DNA of 64,000 nt from Adineta steineri. Taxonomy: Eukaryota > Rotifera > Eurotatoria > Adinetida > Adinetidae. Both the position numbers and the translations under genes were made by a program. The stretch covers positions 45,130 through 109,129 of the forward strand of contig CAJNOI010000243.1 in assembly GCA_905250115.1 (NCBI GenBank), written 5' to 3'. The number at the start of each line of letters is the position of its first letter. Positions within the stretch are counted from its first letter, which is position 1. Below, piece after piece: positions 1-12,730 of this stretch. The notes below the pieces were generated by a model. It was given only the letters and a program-made list of their open reading frames with translations. It did not search any database and had not been told where the DNA came from.

Positions 1-403
1 GTGGTCGTTGTTGTTGTTGTTGTCGTGGTTGTCGTGGTCGTTGTTGTCGTGGTCGTTGTTGTTGTTGTCGTGGTTGTCGTAGTCGTTGTTGTCGTGGTCG
101 TTGTTGTTGTTGTCGTGGTTGTCGTGGTCGTTGTTGTCGTGGTTGTCGTGGTTGTTGTGCTTGTAGTTGCAGTTGTAGTTGTAGTTGTAGTTGTAGTTGT
201 GGTTGTAGTTGTGGTTGTGGTTGAAGTTGTTGTAGTTGTCGTTGTAGTTGTAGTTGTAGTTGTCGTACTTGTTATTGTTATGGTTGTAGTTGTTGTAGTT
301 GTTGTAGTTGTTGTAGTTGCTGTTGTAGTGGATGTAGTTGCTGTTGTAGTTGCTTCTGCTGTTGTTGTGTTTGTTATTGTCATAGTTGTTGAGATTGTCA
401 ATT
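1..403 (-). repeat. coding ACA/ACN trinucleotide tract (poly-Thr)
   Basis: The plus strand is a degenerate GTT/GTC/GTG/GTA repeat. Read on the minus strand in the frame set by the upstream EGF exons, it gives Thr with scattered Ala, Ser, Glu and Ile. The acceptor at 404-405 joins in phase 1. It is therefore a coding microsatellite. The left part (1-150) is more homogeneous than the right part, so expansion may have been recent there. Confidence 0.7.
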
Positions 404-3137
404 CTGTGTGAAGCAAGAACATTGAATGAGATTTTCTTTATAATTCATTATTTCTCAATCTATTAACAATACAGGGTGGGTCAAAAAGTCACTTTATCAA
501 GAGAGAAAATTGAATATTTCCATTACCGTTTCAGTGAACGAGCTGATTATTTTACCAATGGTAAGGGCATGTTAAAAGTTTATATTCATAAGAAGAAGAC
601 TAGAAAGATCTTTTGTTTGATGTTATCAGTAGCCGCAACAAAAAGCTTTACCTACTAACTAATAGGGAAAAATGTTACAGAAGATACAAAAGTCACTTGA
701 TCAAAATAACAATTAAATATTTCCATTATATCTCTATCCCACAAGTCGGTTTCTTTTATCAGTGATAGGGGTATGTTTAAGGTTTGTATTCGTAAAGATA
801 TGGCCAAAGAGTCGTTTTGTTAAGTAAATAATTCTTTTCCCTATCTGTGAATAAGAAAAACTTTTTGTTGTGAATACTGGGGGTATTTAATAAAGAGTCT
901 CTCTAGTTTTTACCTTATGAGTATAAACTTTGAACATGCCTCTACAGTTGGAAGAAAATCAGCTAGTTTATTTAAACCGCAACGGAAATACTCAAATTCT
1001 TTTTTCGGTAAAGTGAATTTTATTTACTCTATATATCTCCGTTTAAATATACTCACACATATTTTCCTGTTTTTCTCCTTTGACAATATTTATTTATGAT
1101 TATATTTCTATTACAACAACTGAAACAAACCAGTTGACACGCGATGAATTCAGTGCTAAAATCTCTTCAAATCTTGTTTACTGACTCAAGTGATATCATT
1201 CTCTGTAAATTTTCGAGAAAATTACATCTTTTACAAATAATAAAACTTATCAAAAACCTATTACTAATGCTCGATTAAAAATACAGTACTGTTGTTTATT
1301 GTTATAATTATTATGATAATAAATAGATTCTACTATAAAATATTTAAACTAATATCATCGCATATTCTTCATTACATTCTAATTCTGAAGAATAGAAATC
1401 ATAGAAAATGTCTAAAATTTAAATACTACTCACCTAGTGCGCACGTTGCACCGCTCCATCCTGCTGTGCATGTGCAATTATCAGGAGCTGTGCATTGGCC
1501 ACCATTTTGGCACTCATTTGTGCATATAGCTGAAAGAAATAATAGAAATTATTAGAATCAATCAAACTCTGAATTTATACTACCGATTGTACACGTATCA
1601 CCACTCCATCCTGTATCACACGCACAAGTTGTGGGACCTGTGCATTCACCACCATTTTCACAAACAACTGAACACGGTTCTGAAAAGAATAAGCATACAT
1701 TTGTAATTTCTCAATATAATGATGGTTACATGAAAACCGGCATTTTCAAAAGAGTAAATATCTTCCTATCTTCTCATGGACTTATTTCAATCTCAACTGT
1801 GTTGATGGAACATAACTTTTATGGAGGAATGAATCTTAAGTACTGGCAAGTAACCACTTAGTTTTAATACAATGAGATCTATTTATTCATGATTATATTA
1901 TGAAATGCTTGCTTAGCGAAGTAGGTTGATGCATATTAATAATCAATATCATCATTTAAATAGAGAAACAAAGTTCAAATCCTTAAACTCTAAAAGTTTT
2001 AGACTTGGATTTGGTATTATATCATGCCTGAATCATGTGACTTGAAATGGAGTGTCAAATTTGGATATCTTCTATTACCCGTAAATATATGCATACTCTT
2101 TCAATATTCAAGATTAAAACAGTCACTATCTAATCTGGAACTGCTGTTTTTCTTATATATAATTTCGAATTCTTGCATTTTTTTTGCAACCCGATTCGAA
2201 TCAAAAGCCGTTCAAAATAATTTCTAGGTCCAATATAAATACTCCTGTGCTACTAAAGAAGTATTAAGAAAAACAGTCTACTAACCGATAATAATACTAG
2301 TACTACTATTTGAATTGTAATCATTGCCGTTAGAAATAGATTGAACATGACAAAGATCTACAGATACGATGCTTCCATCATCAGCCGTGATATTGATAGT
2401 GGTTACAGTGCTGAATTTTTCACGGATACTGGTAAAGAGAGTGACTTGACAGGATAAGTTTTGGCATGGTAGATTTTGCGGATAAATCAATCCAATACCA
2501 AAGACGATAGCAACACCTGAACGACTTGTTTTATCGCATTGGACGCTATATATAAAGTCATAGATAAATATCACTAGTAGAAATGAATTAAAAAGAAAAT
2601 TACTCGCGGCGGCGACGGCGTCGACCTTTGCCATTATTTGCTGGTGTTTTGCCTATGGTAGTAACATTAACGGTGTCTTTGGGAGAACTGGTTGCTTGTT
2701 CCAACTAAAATATACTACACATTATGGATTAAGATAAAAGATAAAAATTACGTTCTTGGCATTTGCCGCACGAGGGTCGGATGATTGCGCGACGCGCTTT
2801 CTCACTAATCCAGGTGGCAACAGGTAGAAGGCATTAAATGAAGCAAGTGAATCTCCTACAGAAGACTAGATATGCGTATGATAAAACAATAAATAAACAC
2901 TAACTAGTGGCTAGTAACGTGCCGAGGCTATCGGAGTTATTGTTGTTGTTGATGCTAAAATCTGTTGTTGATACGTACAGCGGAATAAGTGAGAGAACAA
3001 TTGTGCAGGCGACAGCAAATAATGCCACTGCGAACAGACCAAGTACATAAAACCTATATAATTAGCAAATGATGATAAAGTTTACCAGAGATTACCGAAA
3101 CTTACGTTCGAGAACGTCTCAAGTGTATGTGAGCCAT
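1..3137 (-). CDS. type II membrane protein with basic site, two EGF domains and Thr-rich stalk (3' end beyond window)
   Basis: Exons on the minus strand: 3137-3106, 3053-2905, 2855-2752, 2704-2604, 2545-2286, 1679-1584, 1529-1434 and 403-1. All have GT-AG borders and the phases close. The start is MAHIHLRRSR, followed at once by one membrane helix (about residues 11-33) with no cleavable signal, so it should be a signal anchor with the C-terminus outside. An Asn-rich and Ser/Thr linker leads to an RRRRRD site (furin-like by appearance), then a domain of about 85 residues with three Cys that I do not recognise. Two 96-nt phase-1 exons each encode one EGF-like domain with the CxNGGxC core and a CxCxxGWSG ending. 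The last exon is almost pure Thr codons, a mucin-like stalk. Function is unknown; adhesion or a shed surface protein is inference. An 1,030-bp gap between the last two exons could hide further EGF exons. Confidence 0.72.
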
Positions 3138-5022
3138 AGGTTTGAACCAGGTGAAAGAGTGTTGTCCTGAAATCAAAGAAAATCTGAAATGACTTTCTAT
3201 ATGAAAATAGAATGATAAAGAGAAGTCAACTCGATAGTTTCTGATTGTAAGTGAAACCCTAGCTAATACTGTCATCATCTTATTTCACACTATACACATA
3301 GAGATCTCCAACTATGTCAATTCATAATATTAAAAAAAACACAAGGAAGCAGTGCCCAGTTGAGATTCACTAGATTCCTAAACATATAATGTGGAAGCTT
3401 TATCTATGGAGAAACAATCTGTTCAAAGAAATAGTTCCTCAAAAAATAAATCAGTGTATATTATTAGGTTAGGGATTTAACGGGTGTCGCTGTGTGTCTC
3501 CCTATTGTCATCATCATCATCTAACCACAAATTCACTTACACCCAGCCCACGAAATCACAGAGGGTATAGAATTTGAGTTAATACATAATCGGGCTTGAT
3601 ACTAAATGGAACTGGGGAACAAGTTTCGTTGAGGATCCAGTCGTAAAGGGTAGAAAAGCTGACAGAAGACGTAATCAGGACGAGGATCAGCTTGAACGGG
3701 GACAGCAGTTCGCCTGGGTACTTCGTCGCACCGCGAACAGACTTCGACTGAATACCCAGGCAGACGAAGCATTAATTTAGCTTAGAGTGGTGTATAATAT
3801 CCTACTACCGAAGCAGAGCTAGAATAAGAATCGATTGTAATACTATATGATATGTTTTTGGCTTCTTGTGCAGGCTCTGTCTGCGACTTTATAGAACAGG
3901 TTGATGATAAAGTAGAAAATCTATAAACTTTGCTTCGTTTTTAGTACAGTTAAAATATATTAGATACTGTCATTAGATAAATCGAATGATTTAGAAAAAT
4001 CTCAATAGCTATTCATATAATTATAGTACTTCTAAATAGAGCAACAATTCTCAATATGAATGATATCGTTTCAATAGTATAAACTAAATACAAAAAATAT
4101 AGAGATAAATACCGTGAAATAATATCCGAGCACGATAAAATTCGAAGCAGAGTAATCGAGTATACGAATTTTGAATTTAAATAAAAGCCAGTAACTATAC
4201 GAACATGTAATGAGCATACGCTTTTATATTCTCCTTTGTATACGCTTCAGTGATGCATAAACGATTGTTTTCATTTTTTTTGCTTGTATTTTATCTCATT
4301 AAAAATAACAAGCAAGCAATTAAGCAGATGTGATAATAAATATTTGTTTTTTTTCATGTATGTAACGCTAATTGCTTATAATTATTTTAGATAGGAAAAA
4401 TAAATGTGAGTAATCGATCATTTGTCTTATAGGCATAAAGTATAATTGATCAATTATCTCACAGAAATAAAATATACGTAGGTAGTCATACTCGATAGCT
4501 TCTAATTGGATGATGTTGTTTTCTCATTTTATGTATAATTATTGTATATTATGATTATTAGAATTCTCAAAAATATTTATTCGTTAACAGTCAAAACACG
4601 GATATTTTGGAAGTATTTTGCTATTCTAATAGAAAGCAAGAGTTGTTTCATATGACATTTTTAACACTTATATTGTCTAGATTTAAAAATTATTCTATAT
4701 AACACATAAATTGATTTGATCAAACTTTTGTTTTGGTTTAGTACTATGTTAGATGGACTCTTTGTTGAAGTTTAGGAGAGAATATGTGAGTCATGTATTA
4801 CTTATTTTCGGAAGAATATGTACATAATTTGATAGTTATTTTAAGATACCACTCGATAAATAGTTAAAGTCCGAATAAAACTAAATAGATGATTTTGAAT
4901 TAAAATTAAACGTTGATTATACAAGATTTATCAGGCTTTTATGTTGCTTAAGAAAACGTTTTCTCGATTAAAATTGATCAAAATTGCAAAATCTGTAGAT
5001 ATCAATCCAAAGTAAAAAGTCA
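3138..5022. other. intergenic, with a GC-rich island at about 3590-3780
   Basis: Most of this stretch is AT-rich with no gene seen. Two details stand out. A strong donor-like GTAAGTG on the minus strand near 3536, and the acceptor just upstream of the 3137 start, would allow a 5' untranslated exon for the EGF-domain gene. The island at 3590-3780 is much richer in G and C than its surroundings and is open on both strands: plus 3583-3780 (65 codons, no Met) and minus 3772-3602 (56 residues, with Met). It holds the 9-bp inverted repeat GCCTGGGTA at 3712-3720 and 3753-3761. I do not recognise either translation. Confidence 0.5.
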
Positions 5023-5030
5023 ATTATTAC

Positions 5031-5736
5031 GAATCATGTCAGGAATGTCCTTTAGAAAATGTCCTGGACGAAATGTCCTACAGTTTTGGTCCTTTCAGAA
5101 AATGTTCTTTAGATATTGTCCTTTAGAAAACGTCCCCGAACTAAATGTCTTCGGACAAAATGTCTTCTAAGAATTGGTCCGGCATTGAAAAATGTCCTTT
5201 ATATTTAAATAAGAGAATTTCGAATGAAGTGTATCTAAAACAGAGATGACGCTGTAATTTAACTAAAATTCATAGTGTTCTAAGTAAGTCGAATAGAGGA
5301 TTTACTTTTATATACAATGAGTAGAAGAAAAGAAAAGGGTGTGGGTGGGTACTTTACTCTTTCAACACCCACGCCCTCACCCACATCCACCCACCCTCAC
5401 CTACATTCACCCACCCTCACCCACATCTACACCCACACCCACCCACTCTCACCCACACCCGCCCACCCTCATCCACACCCACACCCATACCCACCCTAAC
5501 TCGTCATAGTAATACAAATATATGATTCACATTACTTATCGACTAGTTTTTTATTTTATAGCCAAAGGACATTTTAATAATGGAGGACATTTTCTCGTAG
5601 GACTATATGTCAAAAGACTATTTCTAAAGGACTTTTTGTAGAGAGGACATTTATAACACCGGACATTTTCTAAAGGACCAAAACTGTAGGACATTTCGTC
5701 CAGGACATTTTCTAAAGGACATTCTTGACGGATACC
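5031..5736. mobile_element. foldback-type non-autonomous DNA transposon
   Basis: A 58-bp arm at 5038-5095 is repeated inverted at 5672-5729 with one mismatch. Both arms continue inward as looser inverted copies of a short motif built on AAATGTCC. The 8-bp direct repeat ATTATTAC at 5023-5030 and 5737-5744 fits a target-site duplication, and 8 bp is the size made by hAT-type transposases (inference). No transposase is present. The core (about 5338-5500) is a C-rich minisatellite of CCCACCC and CCCACAC units. The open frame through it is an artefact of the repeat. Confidence 0.8.
5338..5500. repeat. CCCACA/CCCACC minisatellite inside the foldback element
   Basis: Degenerate 6-12-bp C-rich units such as CACCCACACCC. 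The complementary strand carries TGTGGG and GTGGGT words, which resemble the bdelloid telomere repeat TGTGGG. The units are too irregular to be called telomeric. Confidence 0.6.
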
Positions 5737-5744
5737 ATTATTAC

Positions 5745-8700
5745 CGAGGATGAGCGGTGACCATGGGGAAATTCTTAGGCATATAACCGGCGGAGGATTA
5801 TAGTTGATTGAAAAGTTGTAATTTTAGCCATTTACAGTTCTGATTTTATTTCATAATAATTAGATCGATCGTTTTGATTATGACTGATTATAAATAAATT
5901 ATAGTTCATGTGGAAGTCCTATTTAGTCGATTTAAATTTTGATTTCATTACGTGTAATTCTGAATATACTCTAGATTGAAAGTATACAAAAATGAATTAG
6001 AAATTAGTTATAATGAATTAGAAATTTTTTTCGCTTGAAGTCAAACATTCTCAAGTATTCATTCGTATTTCAATTGGAACCCAGTACATTAGACTTTTTA
6101 ATACATGTACTTTTCACACTTTGACGAAACTAGTCGTTGGTATAACGTTAACAATAACAGAAAATGTTTTTTTATATTCATATAATGAAAGCATGAAGTG
6201 ATAACTACTACCGATCGAGCATTTCTGACTAGGATTGTACAGCTTACTTGTCTCATCGAATAAAAACCTTTTGGTAATCTCTACTATCCAAATTGATTTA
6301 GCAAACAAAGACATTAACGATTTTGTATCTACCGACTCGGACATATAATTAAAAAACCCTTTTATTATGAGTTAAAGCCAAATATATTTGTAGATTTAAA
6401 GAAACTTATTACGATTATGAAAATGAAATCTCTCAAAACCTTATTATTCATCAATTCTACTTCTTATTATTGGCGTCCTCATACAATTATTGATTAATAA
6501 ATCTTAGCGAAAAACTGTAGCTTTTGGAAAAATAATTAATCCTTATTCCAAACATATATGATTTTGTCTCAATAGGTTTTTTCTGAGGCAACTCTTTTCA
6601 CACAGTCAGATATAAACTATAAAGATAGCTTTTTAGACTCTATCAATTATTAATGTGGAAAATAACTAAAAAGACATATAAATGATCAAAATCTAAATGT
6701 CTGATCAAAATCAACTCTTTTACTAGATTCACTCATATATATGTATTTGATGTTCAGCACAAGACTAGTCTTTTGATGACGTTAAACTTAGCCGACATAT
6801 CATACTTTTTCAATTCTATTTACTAATAGACATAAAAAGATAGAAACGCAGCACAATGTAACAAGCAGCAGTTCGAAACATATGCAAATCAAACCTATTT
6901 CAATTAATACTTTCTGTCATGATATAAATTTTAGCATTAATGCAATGCTTTTAGAACATCATATGCGGACAATAACTTATTACGAGGGCAACGATTTTAA
7001 GCTCTATGTAGCATAAAAAAAGTTCATTTCTCATGTTTTTATGGTATATAGTAATTTTCATGTTATAAACAGACAAAAAATGCTAATTTAAAACAGAGTA
7101 TATCTATACATTCTATCTTCTACCGTCAGAATGCAACTTTTTCGTTCAGTCTAGTTTGAGAAGCTAACCTATCAAGAGTTGACAAATTCTTTTATGCCAC
7201 GTCCATTATTTGTATATCATCTCTCGAATGTCATGAGTTTACTATCGTCTGTAGAGTAATTCAACCTGAGCTCTTTCGATTGTCTTTCCCTTTCTATACA
7301 CTAGAAATAGTGTACAACAAATGATACATAAAACAAAACTAATTTGTACATAAATTAAGTTGAGTCGATTAGAAAAATGAGGAATTATATAGTGTTTTCT
7401 TTATTTGAACTCAGATAATTTCAATCACTACTGAAGACACTTTTAGTAGGAAATTTTTTATCAAAATATTTTGCAAAAATACCCACTGCATCATATTTGT
7501 ACCTTTTTCTCATTTTTGTATCTTTTATATTAAGGTAAGATTGGGAATCAATCACGCATAGTATACAAGAAAACAAACGAAATAACTAATCCTTCACCTA
7601 AATAATAATAAATTTCCACTATAAATATAGCATATTCTCAGAAAAAAAATCATGCGATGATGCTACGACTGAAATCATCTTGACTAAAAAACAAAAGTTC
7701 ATCGTTAATATAGAACCATCTAACTTTTCCAGTATTTCATCAGTGTAGAAATAGACGTTTTGTTTTGTTTTAACATATACACCGATATATGTATTTCACA
7801 TTATGTGATGTATTTACCTTCGCAAAACCATGCGCATTATGGATGTTATATAATTTCAGTGTGCAAATTGTGATAAAAAGTATACAAAAAAATATAAAAC
7901 TAATGAAACATAAATGAAAGCAAACAGAACAGAACAAAAAAAACATAAAGAAATATTTTAAATCCCCGTCTGCGCTGCAGATTCTACTATCCATTTAAAA
8001 AAGAAAGAAAGTGATGATCAATTAAATAACTTGAGAATTGTTATATAAAAGTAATTAACCGTAGTTACTTATATTTTAAGTACTCGAGTTTTAAAAATGT
8101 TACTTTCCTATAATAATGTATGAGAAATATATAAGCTTGGGATTTTTAACTAATTTTCATATGAAATTAAATTTTAATATAGTTATTGTACCGTAATTGA
8201 AGTATATACATATTGAAGAAATGATGAAGTGGTGATATAAATTCTGTATTTTAACAAAATTACAATTTGACACATCGTACAATAAATCAAACACACAATA
8301 TATTAATACAAATTTCTAACTGTCTCTTTACTTTCTTTCGCCACTTTTTTGTATGCATCAACTGTCTTTCGTCATATAAAGAGATAGATAGTGTGTATAA
8401 ACAAGGTCTCAACGGAAGAAACGTGTTGGATAACATGATATACTCAAAATATAAAGAGACGAAGCATATAGATCAGAGATCAAATACTAAAGGCATCGTT
8501 ATGTCTTAGTTCTAATGTAAAAAAGGAACTTTTCTATCTTATACAATAATTTTCAACCTTAGATAATGTAACATTAGTATTTTTAAAGCTTGAATGATAA
8601 AATTTGGAATAAAATACAAGTTAATTGGTATTCTGGCTTGATTTCTGTTCCTATTGTTTTGTGTAAAGAAGAAAAAGTTTTTATTTTTTGGTTTTATTTT

Positions 8701-8892
8701 TTCTATTGATTGTAAAATCTTTTTTTTATCATCTAAGTCTGGAAATGATCATACCAGATAGAAAATTTTCTATATTAAATTACTTTTATATGAAAATTAA
8801 TTAAAAATCTGAAACTTATATATTTTCCAGAACTTGAGAATAGAAACAGCTAGTAAAGTCGAGTATTCGTTATTGTATAACCACGATCAGTG
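5745..8892. other. intergenic, no gene recognised
   Basis: Very AT-rich, with short open frames whose translations look random and have no paired splice sites. No RNA gene was recognised. The right edge is where similarity to the stretch at 48641 begins. Confidence 0.5.
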
Positions 8893-10497
8893 TACGTTGA
8901 GATATATGAGAGAAACATTCTTTCGATCAGTCGAAGAGGGAAACAGAATATTAGAAAAATCACCTTAGTAAAAACAGAATATATGATGTATTTTTGATTT
9001 CAACAGATGATTTTGATGCACAAGAATTTTTTTTATAATTCTAAGAAAACCATAAATTTCTGCGATGTAGGTGTGAATGGGACAGAATTGATACAGCCAC
9101 ACTCTGAAAAGTGGTTATAGGCAATATTCGAATCCATTTCAGTCGAGTATCAAGCGAGCCGTTGTGGTGAACGTTATTTGTATTTACCAAAATGGTAGCA
9201 TTTTAGATTTAAAATACAATGATTGAATAAAATATGCCTGCATAATTGTTCAAGACTAATTCAATTATGCGAGGAAGATTGAATTGATAATTATTTTACT
9301 TTCATTTGTACACATTTCAATTGTATTTCTGTTGGACGTTCACAACTTAAAATTGTATTTTTTCAAACGACACAAGTCCCATGGTTTTCAAAATGAATAA
9401 AGTGTTTCGCTTGATAATACAAATTCGATATAAAAATAAAATAACATAATTGTATAAGCGAAAGAAGAAATTGAAACAGAGACAAAGAGTTTATGTATAA
9501 ATTGATTTATTTAGTCAATATAGTCCAGCATTACATTTCTTTTCTCGAATTATGAAAATGAAATAGTAATATTCATCTTACATATAATATGTATGCAAAA
9601 ACAAATTGTATAATCATTTCATTTAATTACTTTTTTTTGTTTATCACAATGATTTCTAGTATCATTTGAATAATCTTAAGTAGATACTCAATTCGTAGTC
9701 AAAAGAATCTTTCATTTTTAATATTGTCTTTGTTTATAAGAATTGAAAATCAACTGCATCTATAAAATCAAGGAATATATATGATAGGATAATGAATGTA
9801 AACGAGTAGATAAGCGTTATCAACTTAACAAGAAATCAATTAACTTATAATCATTAATAAAAGTTATATTAAGATATACAGTAATTATACTAAAAATTTC
9901 GCTCTCTTTCTTTAATTTTATAAGAAACAAAAGTCTAACTTTCTTCGAAGCAGTTAAATAACTTTCAGGTTACACATGGATTTTATTCTATTCTTCATGT
10001 TAGAATCTTTTCATTCGTAACCACTTTTTAAATGACTTGATAGAGTGATTCAAGTAGCCTAAGACTCATGTGATCAGATGGTTACATAACTTCGCAATAA
10101 TCATTAGTTCAGTAATGTGAGATAATTGAATAACCAGCCCACACAAAGGTAACGTTTATAAATAGCTCTAGAACAAACCATTTTAAACAAAGTTTTTGTA
10201 CACCATTGTATATTAAATTCAACTATATAATTCGATATGAACTTGAATATCAACTATAGTTACGAGGTAAAACGAACTGAAATATGATTTGTTTGACCTG
10301 CACAAACAAATCGATATTAAGGATTAGTATAAAAATAAGAACGAAAAAAAATCCAAATATTTACGCAGCATATATATATATATATAAAATAAATGAACAT
10401 AAAGTGAGAGAAAAAGAAAAAGAAATTTTCAAATTATTCAGTAGATGAGCACAAGACACTATTGTTGCTTACATTCTATTATATATAATACAAAAAA

Positions 10498-12730
10498 ATG
10501 ACTATTTACTATTTTTATTGTTTAATTATTTATTTTTGTTCATTTTCTTTGATTTATACAATTAATGATGATAATACATGGCCATGGAAAAAAACTAACT
10601 ATTTATTTCGATCAAATTGGTCATCATTATTAAATCCTAATAATAATAATAATAATAATCAACATCCCGTATGGTTTATTTTTTATTATTTAAATTATTG
10701 TGGATATTGCAAAAAAGCTGAACCTGGATGGGAAGCTGTTGCTCAATATGCAATTAGTAATAATAATTTTCTTAAAAATCTTTCTTTATTTTTATTTCAA
10801 TTTAGATTGGTCAAAATATATTCAAATTGGTGCATATGATTGTGCAAGTGAATCTTTATCAATCAAAGATATTTGTCAAGATGAAAAATATCCTCAATGG
10901 CGTATTTATTGTCCATTAACAAATACAACACATTTAGCTTTTTCATCTGAACAACGAACAATTAAAACTAAACCAGAAGATATTTTAATATGGTTGTTAA
11001 ATAAATTAAATAATATTGCTGATCAATGTTACGGTCAACAATGGCCAATTAAAAATTTAATTGAGTAATTAATAAAACAAAAGAAAATAGTTTTATTTCG
11101 AATTTTTCTAGGCCAAAAACAAAAGATGATTTAGATAAAATTATTCCAAAATCTGTCAATAAATTTCAATTATTCATTTCCGATGATATTCTTCTTTATA
11201 CTCTTGTAAGCCATTAATATTTTATGCATCGATAAAATAAATACTTTTCTTTAGTTTGTATTGAATAATTCGAAAACTATTCAAACCGAACCAATTTATC
11301 GTTTAGCAAAACAAAATCAAATTACAAAAGATATTAGTATTATCAAAGGAATACGCGAAAACACTGGTCAAATAACTCTTCAACAGTTTGTTTATTATTA
11401 TTATAGATTACTTGACTTTTACATTTTATATATTTTTAGAATCGATTCTGAACAAATTATGAAACCTTTTGTACTTGATAAAAATATAATTTCTCATTTT
11501 GAAACAATCAATAGGTAATTTATTTCATAATAATTTAAAGTTTTATATTTGTTTTTAAAGAAAAAATATAGCTACATTGAAACCGACATTATCTGATATT
11601 GATAGTGCAACTGTTTGGATGATAAATAGAGATCTTCGTCGAGGTTTACCTGATTTAACTGAAAATGTTAAAAGTTGGATTAAGACTCTTTATACAGTAA
11701 TAATATATTATTTAGAAAAAGCAAAAAAAAAATCGTTGAATTTTATAGTATTATCCAGGAAGTAAAACAATGAAAAGCTTTCTATTTAATTTGAATGAAT
11801 TTGTTAAAAATTATACGACATTATCACCAAATGAATATCAAACTTATATTAATTCAACATCAGTAATGAATTTAGATTAAGCCAAAAAAAAATAAAATAA
11901 AGTTGATCTTTTTCTAGATTATCAAATTACCTCAATTAAAATTTGATCATTGTAATGGATCAGATTCAAGTAAACGTGGTTATCCATGTACATTATGGGT
12001 CTTATTTCATAGTATGACTGTTAAACAAGCTATACTAGCTGAACAAAATGCATGTAAGTTCTATAGATAGAGTAATTATATAACTTTAAACTAAATGATA
12101 TGATGTACCGAGTATTCAGAAAGAAAATATTAAATAAACTGCAATAAAACCACAAGACAAGAAACAGTGTGTCTTCACTACATGCAAACTATTTAAGAAT
12201 AATCTATTTCATTTTGTTTACAAAAAAAATTCTATGTATTTTAGTACCATCAGATATCAAACCATCTGATGTTATTGTATCAATTCGAGAATTTATTGGT
12301 AACTTTTTTCTTTGTGAAGAATGTGTTACACATTTTGTTAATATGACAATTAATGCTGAAAATGAAATAAAGTCTCATCGTGAAAGTATTCTTTATCTTT
12401 GGCGAAGTAAACTGAAAAAATGATATATATTCTACGTTTTTTTTATCAATTTCTTGTTTAGGTCATAATATTGTGAATAAACGACTTCGATATGAAGAAT
12501 ATACCAATGATCCGAATTGGCCAAAAGTACCATTTCCTACAAAAGAACAATGTAATCTTTGTGTTCAACAAATAGATGAGAATGGTGATGCTACAGAATA
12601 TAATGAAAATGAAACGTATAAATTTTTAAAAGAATTTTATTCATTAAATAATTCAATGAGAATTCAAACATATAACCTTATTTTATTATTTTCAATTGTC
12701 ATTCTTAATATATTAATATCAAATAAATAA
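10498..12730 (+). CDS. QSOX: quiescin sulfhydryl oxidase, copy A
   Basis: FAD-dependent enzyme that makes disulfides in secretory proteins and passes electrons to oxygen. Exons: 10498-10756, 10806-11064, 11112-11205, 11255-11385, 11440-11514, 11561-11696, 11749-11862, 11918-12053, 12245-12406 and 12462-12730. The sum is 1,635 nt, so 544 residues. The signal peptide covers about 1-21. A thioredoxin domain carries CGYC at 68-71. The helical middle region follows, then an Erv/ALR domain with GYPCTLWVLFHSMTV, the redox pair CEEC at 425-428, the FAD-side HNIVNKRL motif, and CNLC at 486-489. One membrane helix lies near 523-541. Animal QSOX is usually somewhat longer. The Asn run after residue 46 comes from an AAT repeat with two more units than in copy B. 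Nine introns, eight of them 46-55 bp. Confidence 0.93.

Noticed and set aside
1-411. Plus-strand open frame of almost pure Val
   Set aside because: It is the complement of a poly-Thr coding exon that joins in phase with EGF exons on the minus strand.
5317-5499. Plus-strand frame rich in His, Pro and Thr
   Set aside because: It is only the translation of the C-rich minisatellite inside the foldback element.
6114-6344. 76-residue minus-strand frame starting MSESVDTKSLMS
   Set aside because: No domain, no neighbours, and expected by chance in DNA this AT-rich.
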